Shown here in pieces: positions 35,641 to 49,185 of a stretch of 64,000 bases of DNA. The translations under genes and the position numbers were made by a program. This DNA is from Rutidosis leptorrhynchoides (Eukaryota > Streptophyta > Magnoliopsida > Asterales > Asteraceae): the NCBI RefSeq assembly GCF_046630445.1, contig NC_092339.1:58434001-58498000 (forward strand), in the 5' to 3' direction. Below the pieces are notes generated by a model. It was not told the DNA's origin and did not search any database. It saw nothing but the letters and a program-made list of their open reading frames with translations. Every line of letters starts with the position of its first letter. The stretch's first letter is position 1.

Positions 35641-36440
35641 TCCACTTGTGGATTATTTCGAACACGGTGATTTATAGGTGGGTTTCAAATGTGTTCGATA
35701 AGTATACTTCGGAGTAGACAATGCATTCTCGAACACGTAGTTCTTTATCCATGCGAACTTGCACTTCAACCCTTTCCCGGAATGATCTACGTGAATGACG
35801 AGCCGATGGGTAATTGATACATCCAATTCGAGACGGACAGATCTCCAAGAAAAGAAAGAAAAAGAGGAATTATTTTATTAAAAATTGATAGTTACAATTG
35901 ATGAATTGATCCAATCGAGTATTTATTACAAAGTACACACGATTACAACATCTAAACAATTTGCAACTAACTAAATAATTTCATTTACGGTTAAACTCTC
36001 CCTTAAACATCATTTCCTCTTCGTTGTTGGCTGGTAATCTTTGGCCCAACTTCAACTTGGTAAGCCCACTTGTCTTTTAAGCCTGGACTCTTTGGGCTTG
36101 TCTGTTACCGGGCTTATTTTTCAACTCTATCAGTAATATTCCTCAAGTACGTCCACATATTGTGTGTCTGTCGTCTTCAACGACCATATTGTGTAAGGTC
36201 ATACAAGCATACATAATTCTTCGAATTTTGTACAAATTGTCTTTTTCGCGTTTTTAATGATTGTTAACAACCATGAAGCACTCATAATGCTCGGTTTATA
36301 TCCTCTGTTGCGAATTCATGGCACGTCTTGAATTTCTAGTCTTTGGGTCAGTCGAACATTTAGATGATTTCACAAGTGTCGCCAGATCCAGATAGATTCC
36401 ATCAGCTAGATAATACTCCTTCTTAAATTGTGCACCGTTA
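35641..36440 (-). pseudogene. PIF/Harbinger transposase remnant
   Basis: The minus strand from about 36440 reads NGAQFKKEYYLADGIYLDLA, then TLVKSSKCSTDPK and later RRIMYACMTLHNMVVEDD. These match the conserved DDE_Tnp_4 / HARBI1-type C-terminal region (NG..YKKGYYLADGIYP, IMYAC.ILHNMI.ED). Several stops and frameshifts occur, including around 36300. After a 318-bp insertion the frame resumes near 35805 with RFRERVEVQ-like sequence, matching the family's tail. Only the last half of the gene is left, so it cannot be active. Confidence 0.7.
35810..36137. mobile_element. 318-bp solo LTR inside the transposase remnant
   Basis: GTAAT at 35810-35814 and 36133-36137 flanks 35815-36132, whose ends are TGATACATCC and CTCTATCA (TG...CA). 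Probably copia or TRIM type, orientation uncertain. Confidence 0.75.
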
Positions 36441-37819
36441 CAGTAAAATTACACGATGGAGTTATAACTTGAAGTAAATCTTAAATATATCACATTGATT
36501 AAGATATTTTCTTAACATGCATCATAAATTGTAAAACATATCAAGTTTTATACACTTAAAATAATAATAAATTAAATTAAATATAGTATAGGGCAGTGTC
36601 GACTCGCCTCTTTGATTTAGACCACCCGCAATCGTGACCTTGATGTGGATGCAAAATTTATATATTTTTTGGAAAAAAATATGATTTTTTGACAATGACC
36701 TGACATTGTTAGATTTTAAAGGTAACTAGGTGAAATGACCCGTTCATATACATTATAAACGATTCACAATAGTTGATTTCATCGCTAGGTACTTGACCTA
36801 TATATGATACATTTTACAAACATTGCATTCGTTTTTAAAAGACAAACTTTCTTTAAAGTTAACAGGCATGCATACCATTTCCTAATATATCAAACTATCA
36901 ATGACTTCTTATCAATCTTGATGAACTTAATGACTCGAATGCAACGTCTTTTGAAATATGCCACGAAGGACTCCAAGTAATATCTTTAGAATGAGCAAAT
37001 GCACAGCGGAAGATTTCTTTCAAACCTGAGAATAAACATGCTATCAAGTGTCAACCAAAAGGTTGATGAGTTCATTAGTTTATCATAAACATTCATTTCC
37101 ATCATTTTAATAGACCACAAGATTTCGGATATTTTATTGTACACGTAACCCGAGTACAAAAATAGTACGCATAACCTGCGAATTAAAAATCATTCATATG
37201 GTGAACGCTTGATAACCGACTTAACTTTAATGCATAGAATATCCCCAAACAGAACCTCTCATCTGTATAATAATAATAATATCGAAGTACTAAAGCATTC
37301 GTACCCCGGATGAGACTTGTCGAGGTCCATAGATCTATCTTTAGGATTCGCGTGAATTAGGGGCCATACCCGTTTCCTAATTATTAGGTTACCAAGCTAA
37401 AAAGGGGTGATATTCAATATTCATAATCCAGCCATAGAATGTAGTTTTTGATCACTTGTGTCTATTTCGTAAAACATTAGTAAAATCTGCGCGTGTATTC
37501 TCAGTCCCAAAAATATATATAAAAAGGGAGTAATGAAACTCACGATACTGTATTTTGTAGTATAAATGCATATGACGTGATTGAACAAGTGTAAGTTTGG
37601 CCTCAGATTCACAAACCTATATCAATTGCATATATTAACACATAGAATCAAATAATCCTATTAATTATATAATATTTATATATTAATATTGTAGTTATAT
37701 AAAATTTATACTAAATCTTTATGTAAGTATATATATATTTTATTTATATCTTATATCTTAAATTATATGTTATCTATGTTTATTTTGTATATATATATAT
37801 ATTTAAAATAATTAATGTA

Positions 37820-37886
<67 letters not shown>

Positions 37887-38133
37887 TAACTATTATTATA
37901 TCAAACTCAATAACTTGTTATATGTAATAATAATATCTATAATAATAATAACAATATTAATGATAAAATAGTAATAATAAATAAAATAATAAAAATGATA
38001 AAAATCATGATAGTAATAAAATAATGATAGTTTTTATAATAATGTTAATCTTAGTAATAATGATAATTCTAAATAAAAAGATGTTTTTAATTATAATTAT
38101 TATAATGATAATTATAATAAAGATGAAAATTTC

Positions 38134-38172
<39 letters not shown>

Positions 38173-38271
38173 TCTAATACTTAGTGATAATATTAAAATG
38201 ATATTAACATTCATAATACTTATATTAATACTAATGGTAACAATAATTATAATACTTATAAATGTAAATAT

Positions 38272-38272
38272 G

Positions 38273-38352
<80 letters not shown>
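38272..38352. repeat. (TAA)n microsatellite in the 3' LTR
   Basis: About 27 TAA units. The counterpart in the other LTR at 48790-48894 is longer and interrupted. The Ile-rich ORFs here are repeat artefacts. Confidence 0.9.
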
Positions 38353-38353
<1 letters not shown>

Positions 38354-38477
38354 GTTATAATGCTAATGATAATAATAATCATAATAATAATAAAAATTAA
38401 TAATATTAATTGATATTAATAAGAAAGCTACCTCATTAAGAAGGAGTCCTATAAAAAAAAAAATTTATAGTTGCCCT

Positions 38478-38540
38478 CGTCCAGGCTCAAACCCGCAACC
38501 TCCCGCTCACCCGTCAACACCCTTAACTATTGAACTATTT
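38478..38540 (-). other. tRNA-like segment within the element 2 LTR
   Basis: The minus strand has GGTTTGAGCCTGG (box-B-like) and AGTTAAGGGTGTTGACGGG upstream. It is at the same LTR position as 23808-23875 and is present in the other LTR at about 49018-49075. Confidence 0.35.
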
Positions 38541-39648
38541 TCGTATTTCTGTTATAACCCGGATAAATTACTATATAATATATATATCTATCTTGACAGA
38601 TTCCCTTCATTGTCATCGTGTATTACTGTGCATCCATATTCATCATCTTGCTTTCGATTTACAAAAAAAAAAATAAAAAAATAAAAAAATTAGCAGCGAG
38701 CAAGAACATCAGATGTAGAAGCAATTAATCATCACCTTCATCATCATTTAATCATCTCATCGTCATCACTAACATCATCGTTATCATACACCATTTTAAT
38801 CATCATCATCATCCTTGCAATCAGAGAATTACGTTCATTGTCATCATCTCTATCACATGTTCTCATCATTACCGTATCACAGTTTGATCATCATCATTCC
38901 CTTAGAGAAGATGCGTAACCGAGCAACAAATAAACAATTTGTTATGAGTTTGTTTTGGGGTTGCTGGTTAATCTTGGATATATAATTCGACCCAAGTTGA
39001 AGCCCAACAACAATTTCATTCGGCCCAGCATGCTAGAACGTAAATTCATCATCAATTCTATTATCTTTCTTGGCCCATTTAGAAATGTTAAATGATTTTG
39101 ATTATAAAAGGATTATAGCCGCCATAATTTGTACAAGTGGGGTTTATCTAGTTAAAATGGTCGGCCACAAGTAGAAAATAATACGCAAAAAGCAGTTTTA
39201 ACTTCTTGGTGGGTTGTGGCTTTAGATAAATATAAAAACATATTTACTTAATCATCGAAGCAGGAAACGAAAAAGGAATGAAAAAAATAATGATAAAGTT
39301 GACGATGTGGTGTTGGAGTTAGATGAAGGAGGTGGAGGTATAGTGGTTGTAGATTTGATCAAGACTTGGAAATGGGAACAGAAACAACTAACCTCGAGTA
39401 GTAGCTGTCACAAGTGGATCGAACAAAAGAAAAAAAATATGGGAACGTGAAAGAAGAAAATAATTAAATAGCGGCGGTGTTGATGAAGAACATAATAATG
39501 GTAGTAGCAAGATCACGATGGCGGTTTCGTGATGGAGTTTAAGGTTTGTTGGACTGAACCGTAATTAGCAACAAAGAAATAGTTTGTAGTTGTTAGCGAT
39601 GGTGTTGGATTGTTCTTGATGGTGGTGGTGGAGTGTGGTTCTCGACTG

Positions 39649-42205
39649 TAAACTGTAACATCCTGCATTTTTTCGTTAATTCATTTTAATGCCCGTCATT
39701 TTTTTTAAATAATATCTTTCGTCATCTATATTCGTACTTTTCATTAACTAATGTTCTTGATATTCCCATTTTTGGATTATAACATCTTCCGTTTACTCTC
39801 GCGCGTTTAAAATAATTCGTTCGGTAAATTCACGCACACGCTTTCAAACTTGAGGTACTAATAGTGTCAAGTGGCCAAAGTGGTGACTAGGTCAACTAGT
39901 CAACCACTTCACCTCCTCCATTCATTTCATTCCTTTTTCTCTTTTCCATTTTCTTTCAAATAACACTTCCATTTTTGCATCTTTTTGATCTTCACAAAGA
40001 TTCATCATCTAAATCATTTCAAGGAAGCTTACAACAAAACGATTTGTACTTTTGGAATCCTCTCTTCATCCTCTACAACTTGATACCAATTTCATCGCGT
40101 TTGGGTAACATTTCTAAAACTCTAGATTTCATGTTCTTAGTGTTTTTGACTTGAAATGGTGTTAATTAGTGTCTATGGCTCAAGTCTAGCATGAATATGT
40201 GTTTGGTTTGTTCGATTTTGTTGTTTTGAGTAACTAGCATGAACACTAGAAATAGGTGTGCTTAATCTTGAGTTTTGATTGATTAAATGCTGTTATTATG
40301 TTAAAGCTCATGTGTTAAAAGTGTTACTAGCATCATTAGCTTCGTTTTGGTATGTTGGATGACATGAAAACCTTGCATTAACATGATTATTGATTTTGTG
40401 ATTCTTAGTTAGGGTTTGATAGATTTTAAAACGGACTTTTGATGCATTTAATGCTTGTTAATGTTGTTGATAAGTGTTTAGTTGCAATGTATGTTTAATT
40501 ACCTTCGAAACGGCATATCGTATGTGTAAATTGGATTCCCGAATTATCTTATACGTTTATGAACTTTGAACTTTTGATAATGAACATTCAATGACCTTTC
40601 GATGCGGATTTAATTGCTATAAATGCTAGTTTTGGTTGGTGATATGTTCTTAGTTGTATTCTTTGTCAAAATACCTTTCCAACGGTATGAGATACGTGTT
40701 TTGAGTGTTTGCGGTTCGTTATTTGTGAGTTGGTGATTTTTGGTTCGAGACTTAACAAAAATTCAGCAAACAGCATCTTTTATGTAGTAAAGCGCGCCGC
40801 GCAACCTTGAGCGCGCCCGCATATATAAAGGTGCAGATGCTTAACCCCTAGAATGGTACCTGACCTGGTTCCACGCTATAATGCGCGCCGCGCATACCTG
40901 CGTGCACCGCGCACTTCCCAGGCCAAAGTTACTTTGTGTTTTGTTTTCACAAATTCATTTCCGCTTACTCGCAACTCCGATTAACATGAAACTTGGCCAA
41001 CATGCTTATATATGATTTCTCATCATGGAAAAATTGTCCGAGACCCGACCCGAACACGTTGACTTTTTCGTTGACTTTGACTCGACCAAAGTTTGACTTT
41101 TAGTCAAACCTAACCAAATATTTATGCAATGTTCTAACTTGCTTTTATACTTGTATCTTGCATGAAACATGACAATTTGACTCACATGCTATATAATCGA
41201 GTCGTAACGAGCCATAAGACTAATTGAACACATTTCGCCCGACCTTGTGTCGTAACCGATAATTGATAAACTTATTTGTTTAGGTCAAGGCTAAACAACT
41301 TTCATGCACACGTTTACTTTGTGAAATACATTTATACTCATGCACTCGAGGTGAGATCATAGTCCCATCTTTCAACAACTTTTATATTTGTAAATCATGG
41401 GATGAGAAATATATACAGTTTTATACTATATACTTTTATACTTTTGACACAAGTACGGAAACAAACATTCCACTGCGAGTTAGAACAAAAATCATCAATT
41501 CAATTATCATTAGTTACACTTGCAGGGTGTAAGCGAGAACTTATATTGTGTGGCCCTACGGGTTTGACAAACCCTCATTCGGACGGTTCGCAACCGTTTT
41601 GCGGATGAAATATATTTTCGAGAAATAGTTTATGTTCTAACACTATTGTGATGGGGTTATATGGAAGGAAAGTTAAGTCTTGATAATTGGGTGCTCGCGA
41701 ACATACTTTTGGAATGCAAACGATTTGTATAATCAACGTTATGGAAATACAAAATCTTGTGGTTCAAAAACAACGTTTATTACTACACCTATGATTTCAC
41801 CAACGTTTTTCGTTGACAGTTTTCTATACATTTCTCAGGTTCATACTTGGCTACTTGAAACATGCTTCCGCACACTTTGATTACTTGCTTGCAGTCAAGC
41901 ATACATGCATACGCTAGCGATAGCACTTTTGGATTTAACTTAAGCATACATACTTACGCTATTTATAGCAACCGTGATTTTCAACTAAATATGTCGCAAG
42001 TTATTTCATTTATACTTTATCACTTTTGTAAACTTAAACTTGTTGTCGAGCCGTTTGGTAATTTAAAACTTTGCAAGTCATGCACGTTTCAAATGAATGA
42101 GACATAATTTTGGTCAAATGCGTCTCATTTAGGAACTATGACCACGCAATGGGACCTAAGTTAACGACGCCGTCAATGATGATTTTGTTGGGTCATTACA
42201 TAAAC
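39649..42205 (+). mobile_element. 2547-bp gypsy-like solo LTR nested in element 2
   Basis: TAAAC at 39649-39653 and 42201-42205 flanks TGTAACATCCTGC...GGGTCATTACA (39654-42200). The other LTR of element 2 lacks it at the matching site (50246). It has no coding capacity. It carries CpG-rich palindromes, a TATA box at 40824 and a TTGAC cluster at 41058-41105. Confidence 0.85.
40792..40895 (+). promoter_or_regulatory. palindromes and TATA box of the solo LTR
   Basis: GCGCGCCGCGC at 40792-40802, TATAAA at 40824-40829, and ATGCGCGCCGCGCAT at 40881-40895 followed by a related TGCGTGCACCGCGCA. The distance from the first palindrome to TATA is 21 bp. Confidence 0.55.
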
Positions 42206-42635
42206 CAATGAGAGAAAGATGGTGATTGAGGTGGTGGTAGTGAAGTGGTGTTAGTTTGATGAAAGTGGTGGAAGGTGGTGGCGATTCATGGTGGTTAAAG
42301 TGTCTAGTGGTGGTTTTTGGTGAAGACATGGGGTGATGACCGAAACCAAAAAAAAATATACAACTCCTTATATATATCTAGTGTGTCGGATATAAGAGTA
42401 GAAACAAGAATGCATGCTAGTGGTGATGGTTGAAATCGAAGGGGGGTAGAGTGGTGGTGGTTATGTGGTGATGACCATCCGTCGAATGGCAAAGTGGGTT
42501 GGTTGAGCCGGGTGTTTCGAGAGTAAGAGTAAGTGTGAGTTCTTTGTTTTGTGAAGAAAGATCGTTGCAAGGTGTATCGATATGCCTATATATGTATATA
42601 TGAATTGTGTAACCAATTTTATGCAAAACCCAGTA

Positions 42636-42755
<120 letters not shown>

Positions 42756-43544
42756 AGAAGGAGTATAATATTAATTAATTTTTCTCCACATGCATATTAC
42801 TTAAATAATACGGAATACACAGTATCCTCTTTTTTAATTTAACTGCCGACACTATATCTCATACTAAATTTCGTACTCCGTTGTTAATTCAATGACGGAT
42901 AAAAGTTCTCAGAAAAATCCCAAATCTTTACAGTAATTATATTTATTTATTTTGGTCATTATGATATAAAATTCGATCCTTAATTTGTTAAATAAAAATT
43001 ACATCAACTGTCCGTCTCATTTATGGGTAAAAATATAAAAAGTGTTAAAACTTAACAAATAGTTCCTAAATACATTTTTAATAAGCCTAAAATTTATAGA
43101 ACTCATTTTCGTATCACCGTTTATTTTAAAATTACATAAGTTTGAATTTAACTTGCTTAATATCAATCGAAACATCAAACGAGTATCACAATCATTTAAT
43201 ATTTATTTTTAATATACTTTATTTATATATAGAGATATATTTTAAATAATAATTATTATAATATCCTATTTTAATTTTTCTTTACATAAATAAATTTTAG
43301 TAACAACAACATACAATATTTAAAATTATGTTTCCAATTATTATTTATATATGTGTATATATATATATATACACCTATCAAGTTACAATTAATTGTTCGT
43401 GAATCGTCGAAACTGGTCGAAGGTCAAATGATTTCATAAAATAGTTCAAAATTTTTGAGATACAACTATACAGACTTTACTTATCGTGTCAAAATCATAA
43501 TAAGATTAAGTTTAAATTTGGTTGGAAATTTTCGGGTCGTCACA

Positions 43545-43561
43545 GTACCTACCCGTTAAAG
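43545..43561 (-). promoter_or_regulatory. PPT region of element 2
   Basis: On the minus strand, TTTAACGGGTAGGTAC directly precedes the LTR start TGTGACGACC. Just upstream is CAAATTTCGGGACGCAATT, the typical end of chromovirus polyproteins and their 3' flank, which supports a Tekay/Del-like origin. Confidence 0.55.
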
Positions 43562-43903
43562 AAATTGCGTCCCGAAATTTGAGTGAGGTGGTCATGGCTA
43601 ACAATAAAAATGTTTTAATGACGAATATGAGTTGATAATTAGAGTTTTATCATCATTGAATAATATAGATAAAACGACTCGATTATATGAAGCGTGCGAA
43701 TGAAGTTATCACAAAAGAGTGTAATGAGTAAATGTAAGTTCGTCTTAACCAGTGACGTAGTCACGGTTGAATTTCGGAATTCAAGGGATTTAAAAGAAAA
43801 TCTTGGAAATCTATAAGATCTGATTCTTCGAGATTTAAAGAAATTAGGATCTCTTTAATTAAATGTGATGATCTGTCCCGATTACTACTTCTGATATTTC
43901 CAC

Positions 43904-43910
43904 TATAAAT
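43904..43910 (+). promoter_or_regulatory. TATA box of the antisense micro-gene
   Basis: TATAAAT in CCACTATAAATTTACC, 75 bp upstream of the ATG at 43979. Confidence 0.5.
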
Positions 43911-43978
43911 TTACCTTTTCCGTTCCATTAGTTTTCACCACTTCTATACTCAATTCCCAAATTCAAAAGATTGTGAAA

Positions 43979-44152
43979 ATGATTAATCCAGTTCTAATCC
44001 TTGTCATTATCCTGACTATCGCAACAATCATTCCCCTTTTCCAACTTTCACCGGAGGAATCTGTTTTCTTCTACTTCGCCCTTGGGGTTATAGTGTTTTT
44101 AATTCTTCCGTGTCTTTATGTGGCGATAAACATTGACATACACGGTTTGTAA
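43979..44152 (+). CDS. 57-aa membrane protein ORF, antisense inside element 2
   Basis: An ORF of 57 codons on the strand opposite to element 2. It starts MINPVLILVIILTIATIIPL and ends AINIDIHGL. It has two hydrophobic stretches, about residues 4-20 and 29-50, separated by a short polar LSPEES turn, so it would form a hairpin in a membrane. A TATA box lies 75 bp upstream and AATAAA 78 bp after the stop (44230-44235), making a compact, complete transcription unit within about 330 bp. I do not recognise the family. Antisense ORFs are known in some plant Tat/Grande-type elements, but no link is shown. It could be a chance ORF; the well-placed signals argue mildly against that. Confidence 0.4.
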   Translation: MINPVLILVIILTIATIIPLFQLSPEESVFFYFALGVIVFLILPCLYVAINIDIHGL

Positions 44153-44229
44153 TTTATGTTTTGTTATCGGCTTTATATCCTCCATTATATTTCAGAGCTC
44201 CATGCTTTTGTTTTCCCTTCCCGACTTTA

Positions 44230-44235
44230 AATAAA
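44230..44235 (+). terminator. poly(A) signal after the antisense micro-gene
   Basis: AATAAA in CTTTAAATAAAGC, 78 nt downstream of the stop codon. Confidence 0.4.
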
Positions 44236-46167
44236 GCAAGTAATGGTCCAGAATTTGTAGGTACGAAGTTTTGAATGAATCTGACTAACGTTCTAAGAGA
44301 GAAATTGTAATAACATGATCTTGATTAGTTAAATTATCAGAATTCAGGAGAAAAGATAGAACTATCAGGAAAATATGTTCTTGATATGTTTAGAGATTAG
44401 ATAGAATGTAAGAGTCGTGTTACATGGCACATGATGACGTTATGGTCTGTGAATCATCACGTTCCATTAAAAACTCAGCATGACTTACTGTAATATAATC
44501 ACGTTGATCAAGTGTCATTATATTATACTAACTCATGCTTCAGTTCCCAACACTACTTCAAAAAACATTCATAATTTAAACTCGAAGGTTTCAGATTTTA
44601 GAAACTAAAATAGTTTCCTTTATGATGTAACACAGATAATGCGAAGAGATAAATAATGTCAGACAAGAATATTTATGAAGATATCTTCAGAAATATCGAA
44701 GATATTTTGGAATTTATAAGATCAAAGGTTGATGAAGAAAGATTTTCCACAAGATTTAACATGACTTCAGAGCAAGATATTTGCTGAAGATTTCATTGGA
44801 TCCAGAATTACCTGGATTCTTTGAATATAGAGTTTGGTCCTTGTATTTGTCCTCGATCTCCTTCAGGGTTAGCTCATTTCGTTTCTCAATACTAAATTTT
44901 CTATCGAGCATTCCCAACCTTCCATTCTTTATTATCAAACTTTTGGCCGTTTAGACCATCTACAATTTTACTGTTTCCTCTGCATTTAATGCTACCATAT
45001 CTGAATCATCGGTTATCAATCCGAGGTGGTTTCAATAGAATTGTGTTTTTAGATGATTAAACGCTGATGGTAATTTGGTGGAATAATAAAGGTTGTTTCG
45101 AACAAAAAGTCGAAGTTGATTTGCTGGAGCTGTGACAAAATTTGCTACTTTGAGAGGGAATTGCAAAGTTATTTCTGATAATAACAATGCCAAAGGAGCT
45201 AGCACAGATACGTGTTAAACGTTTACTCAGGTTCCGAGTGTTTTCAGGCACATAACTATATGCATCAATCTTTCTTCCGTAGATGAAGTGCGGTTGGTTC
45301 ATCCTCTCGATTGAGATGTTCTCAAGAATCATGAAAGGTTTGAACGCAGATTGTAATCATCAAGATTCAAATGAGGTTTAGGATGAAATCAAGTGGCAAA
45401 CTTGAAGAATTGTTTAGTTTCATATGTTATAATCACTATTTTAATTCATTTTTAATTGTCCAATGTTGGTAGTCCACAGTTAGTAATTCAATAATTCATA
45501 TATAATATTCGAATTAATTAATACGTATCGTGACCCATTGTATACATGTCTCAGACTCGATCACAACTTAAAGTATATATATTATTGTAGAATCAACCTC
45601 AACTTTGTATAGCTAACTCAAGCATTACTGCATATAAAGTGTCTATGGTTATTCCAAATAATATATATAGATGCGTCGATATGATATGTCAAAACCTTGT
45701 ATACGTGTCCCGATATTTAAAGTGCGTAAAATAAATAACAGAAATTAAATGATGATAAATAAAATTGCGAGAATATAAATTGCGATAAATAAAATGTAAT
45801 CAGTTAGCTAGGAACAGTTAGCTAGGAACAGTTAGCGTGAATTCTTAACAAAATTTCTCATAGTTAATTTGTTTGTTTCTAACAAATTTTATTTTTGTCC
45901 AATGTTTTCTTCATCATGCCACTTGTTGGATTCTGATAAGTAAAAATCCAAATATGAAATTGGATGAAAATGGTTATTTTGTGGTGAACGAATTCGTATA
46001 TCTGTGGATGTAAGTAGGATAGTAAATAATCGTTGAATCAGATTCGAAGAATGTACAGTGTAACTTATTAATGTGAAATCTAAATATTCCTCGGGTATTA
46101 CCTACCCGTTAAAATATTTTCATCATTAACAGTTTGTACAAAAGAATTTTTAATTACAATCTTTATG

Positions 46168-46204
<37 letters not shown>

Positions 46205-46366
46205 TATTTTCTTCAGATGTAATCATAGATTTAATGAGTCAATATAATGTTAAACTCATTTGATTTACCGTTAGAACTAGAATACATAATCTCTAAAACA
46301 TTAGAGATTACATAATCGCCATGAAGAACGAAGATAATTGATGTAGCATAATACGTAGAACAATGA
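44236..46366 (-). other. element 2 internal region, non-coding
   Basis: Two short minus ORFs (44756-44938 and 45057-45332) have no recognisable domain and are probably remnants. A copy of the motif TTAACGGGTAGGTAATACCCG (minus) lies at about 46095-46115. A TA tract is at 46172-46196. Confidence 0.5.
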
Positions 46367-46885
46367 TTATACTCGAGGTACAGAATGAGATGTTGAGGCA
46401 TGGATTGTTGATGGTACTGGTGCTGTTACTGATGGTACTATTGACGCCGGTGCTGTTGTTGAAGCTGGTAGGTTTTGCACCACGTTTTCCAAATTGATTA
46501 CTCGAGCGCGAAGCTCGTTGACTTCTTTCATTATTCCGGGATGATTGTCGGTCAGAACGAGCGGATGAATAAGGTTTAGAATTTTAGCGAGAATATAATC
46601 GTGGTGAGATATTCGGGAAATGAGGGTGAAAATGGTGTTTCGGACTGGTTCGCCGGTAAATGCTTCAGGTTCATCGCCAAGAGGTAAATTCGGTTGGTGA
46701 AAAGGATCGCCTTCTTCGCGTCTCCATTTATTAAGTTGACTACGAACCTATCCTCAATTCATCCAGAATTGGTGATGACTGATTGGTTGATCCATTCCAG
46801 TTACACTGCTTTCGGAGCTCAAGTAGAATTCCATATCGGAATAGCTGTCGGAAACTGAGGAATTTGAACTAGTTGCGAGTTGCAT
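46367..46885 (-). pseudogene. leader ORF of element 2, two premature stops
   Basis: The minus strand reads 172 codons from an ATG at 46885 to a final stop, broken only at codons 44 (TGA) and 46 (TAG). The N-terminus is Ser-rich and acidic. After the stops come a GDEPEAFTGEPVRNTIF segment, then ISHHDYILAKILNLIHPL and a probable coiled coil (KEVNELRARVINLENVV), then a Pro/Thr/Ser-rich tail. It sits about 350 nt after the PBS, the same slot as the acidic ORF in element 1, but is not similar to it. A product of this kind would be an extra structural or regulatory protein; the function is unknown. Confidence 0.55.
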
Positions 46886-47237
46886 CTGGTACGGTTAGAT
46901 AAAGGGTTTTCGATATGAAATGATTTTTGGATATCAGATGATATTCTAATTACATAGAATACTTATGTATAGTATAGAAGATCCCATAGATTACGGAGAA
47001 ATTTTCGAAAGCTGTCAGGCAAAGTTTACACTATTTATGCAATCAATGCAGTAAGATGTGTCTAGACTAAGAATGATAAATAGATACTTTCCTAAGGATG
47101 ATAAGTAGGTAATTTTCGACACGAAATGATAAGCAAAACTTTTGATATGCAGACACGGTCGAAGTCCAGACTCACTAATGCATCTAAGCAACTATCAGTT
47201 AGACACACTAATGCAAGACCTGGTTCGCTAAGACCAC

Positions 47238-47250
47238 CACTCCGATACCA
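47238..47250 (-). promoter_or_regulatory. primer-binding site of element 2
   Basis: TGGTATCGGAGTG on the minus strand, two bases after the LTR end. It is a mutated initiator tRNA-Met PBS. Confidence 0.7.
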
Positions 47251-48310
47251 ACTGAAAGGACCCGTTCATATACATTATAAATGATTCACAATAGTTGATT
47301 TCATTGCGAGGTACTTGACCTCTATATGATACATTTTACAAACATTGCATTCGTTTTTAAAAGACAAACTTTCTATAAAGTTAACAGGCATGCATACCAT
47401 TTCCTAATATATCAAACTATCAATGACTTCTTATCAATCTTGATGAACTTAATGACTCGAATGCAACGTCTTTTGAAATATGCCATGAAGGACTCCAAGT
47501 AATATCTTTAGAATGAGCAAATGCACAACGAAAGATTTCTTTCAAACCTGAGAATAAACATGCTTTCAAGTGTCATCCAAAAGGTTGGTGAGTTCATTAG
47601 TTTATCATAAACATTCATTTCCATCATTTTAATAGACCACAAGATTTCAGATATTTTATTGTACACGTAACCCGAGTACAAAAATAGTACGCATAACCTG
47701 CGAATTAAAAATCATTCATATGGTGAACGCTTGATAACCGACTTAACTTTAATGCATAGAATATCCCCAAACAGAACCTCTCGTCTGTATAATAATAATA
47801 ATCTCGAAGTACTAAAGCATCTGTACCCCGGATGGGACTTGTCGAGGTCCATAGATCTATCTTTAGGATTCGCGTCAATTAGGGGCCATACCCGTTTCCT
47901 AATTATTAGGTTACCAAGCTAAAAAGGGGTGATATTCAATATTCATAATCCAGCCATAAAATGTAGTTTTTGATCACTTGTGTCTATTTCGTAAAATATT
48001 AGTAAAATCTGCGCGTGTATTCTCAGTCCCGAAAATATATATAAAAAAGGGAGTAATGAAACTCACGATACTGTATTTCGTAGTATAAATGCATATGACG
48101 GCATTGAACAAGTGCAAGTTTGGCCTCGGATTCACGAACCTATATCAATTGCATATATTAACACATATAATCAAATAATCCTATTAATTATATAATATTT
48201 ATATATTAATATTGTAGTTATATAAAATTTATACTAAATCTTTATGTAAGTATATATATATATTTTATTTATATCTTATATCTTAAATTATATGTTATCT
48301 ATGTTTATTT

Positions 48311-48413
<103 letters not shown>

Positions 48414-48654
48414 CTATTATTATATCAAACTCAATAACTTGTTATATGTAATAATAATATTGGTTGTAATAATAATAATAATAATATTAATGATAAAATA
48501 GTAATAATAAATAAAATAATAAAAATGATAAAAATCATGATAGTAATAAAATAATGATAGTTTTTATAATAATGTTAATCTTAGTAATAATGATAATTCT
48601 AAATAAAAAGATGTTTTTAATTATAATGATAATTATAATAAAGATGAAAATTTC

Positions 48655-48690
<36 letters not shown>

Positions 48691-48789
48691 TCTAATACTT
48701 AGTGATAATACTAAAATGATATTAACATTCATAACACTTATATTAATACTAATGGTAACAATAATTATAATACTTATAAATGTAAATAT

Positions 48790-48790
48790 G

Positions 48791-48861
<71 letters not shown>

Positions 48862-48894
48862 TATAATAATAATAATAATAATAATAATAGTAGT
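48790..48894. repeat. (TAA)n microsatellite in the 5' LTR
   Basis: About 33 TAA units with interruptions near 48860. Confidence 0.9.
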
Positions 48895-49107
48895 AGTTAT
48901 AATGCTAATGATAATAATAATCATAATAATAATAAAAATAAATAATATTAATTGATATTAATAAGAAAGCTACCTCACTAAGAAGGAGTCCTATATAAAA
49001 AAAATATAGTTGCCCTGGTCCAGGCTCGAACACGCAACCTCCCGCTCACCCGTCAACACCCTTAACCATTAAACTGTTTTCGTATTTATGTTATAACCCG
49101 AATAAAT

Positions 49108-49109
<2 letters not shown>

Positions 49110-49182
<73 letters not shown>
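49110..49182. repeat. (TA)n microsatellite, present in one LTR only
   Basis: About 36 TA units. The other LTR has only a short interrupted run at 38570-38588. Confidence 0.9.

Positions 49183-49185
<3 letters not shown>

Noticed and set aside
36619..36725. Harbinger terminal repeat GACCACCCGCAATCG
   Set aside because: Orientation does not fit the adjacent transposase remnant and no partner end was located.
38005..38413. Ile-rich ORFs on both strands (also 48535-48955)
   Set aside because: They are translations of TAA/ATT microsatellites in the element 2 LTRs, not genes.
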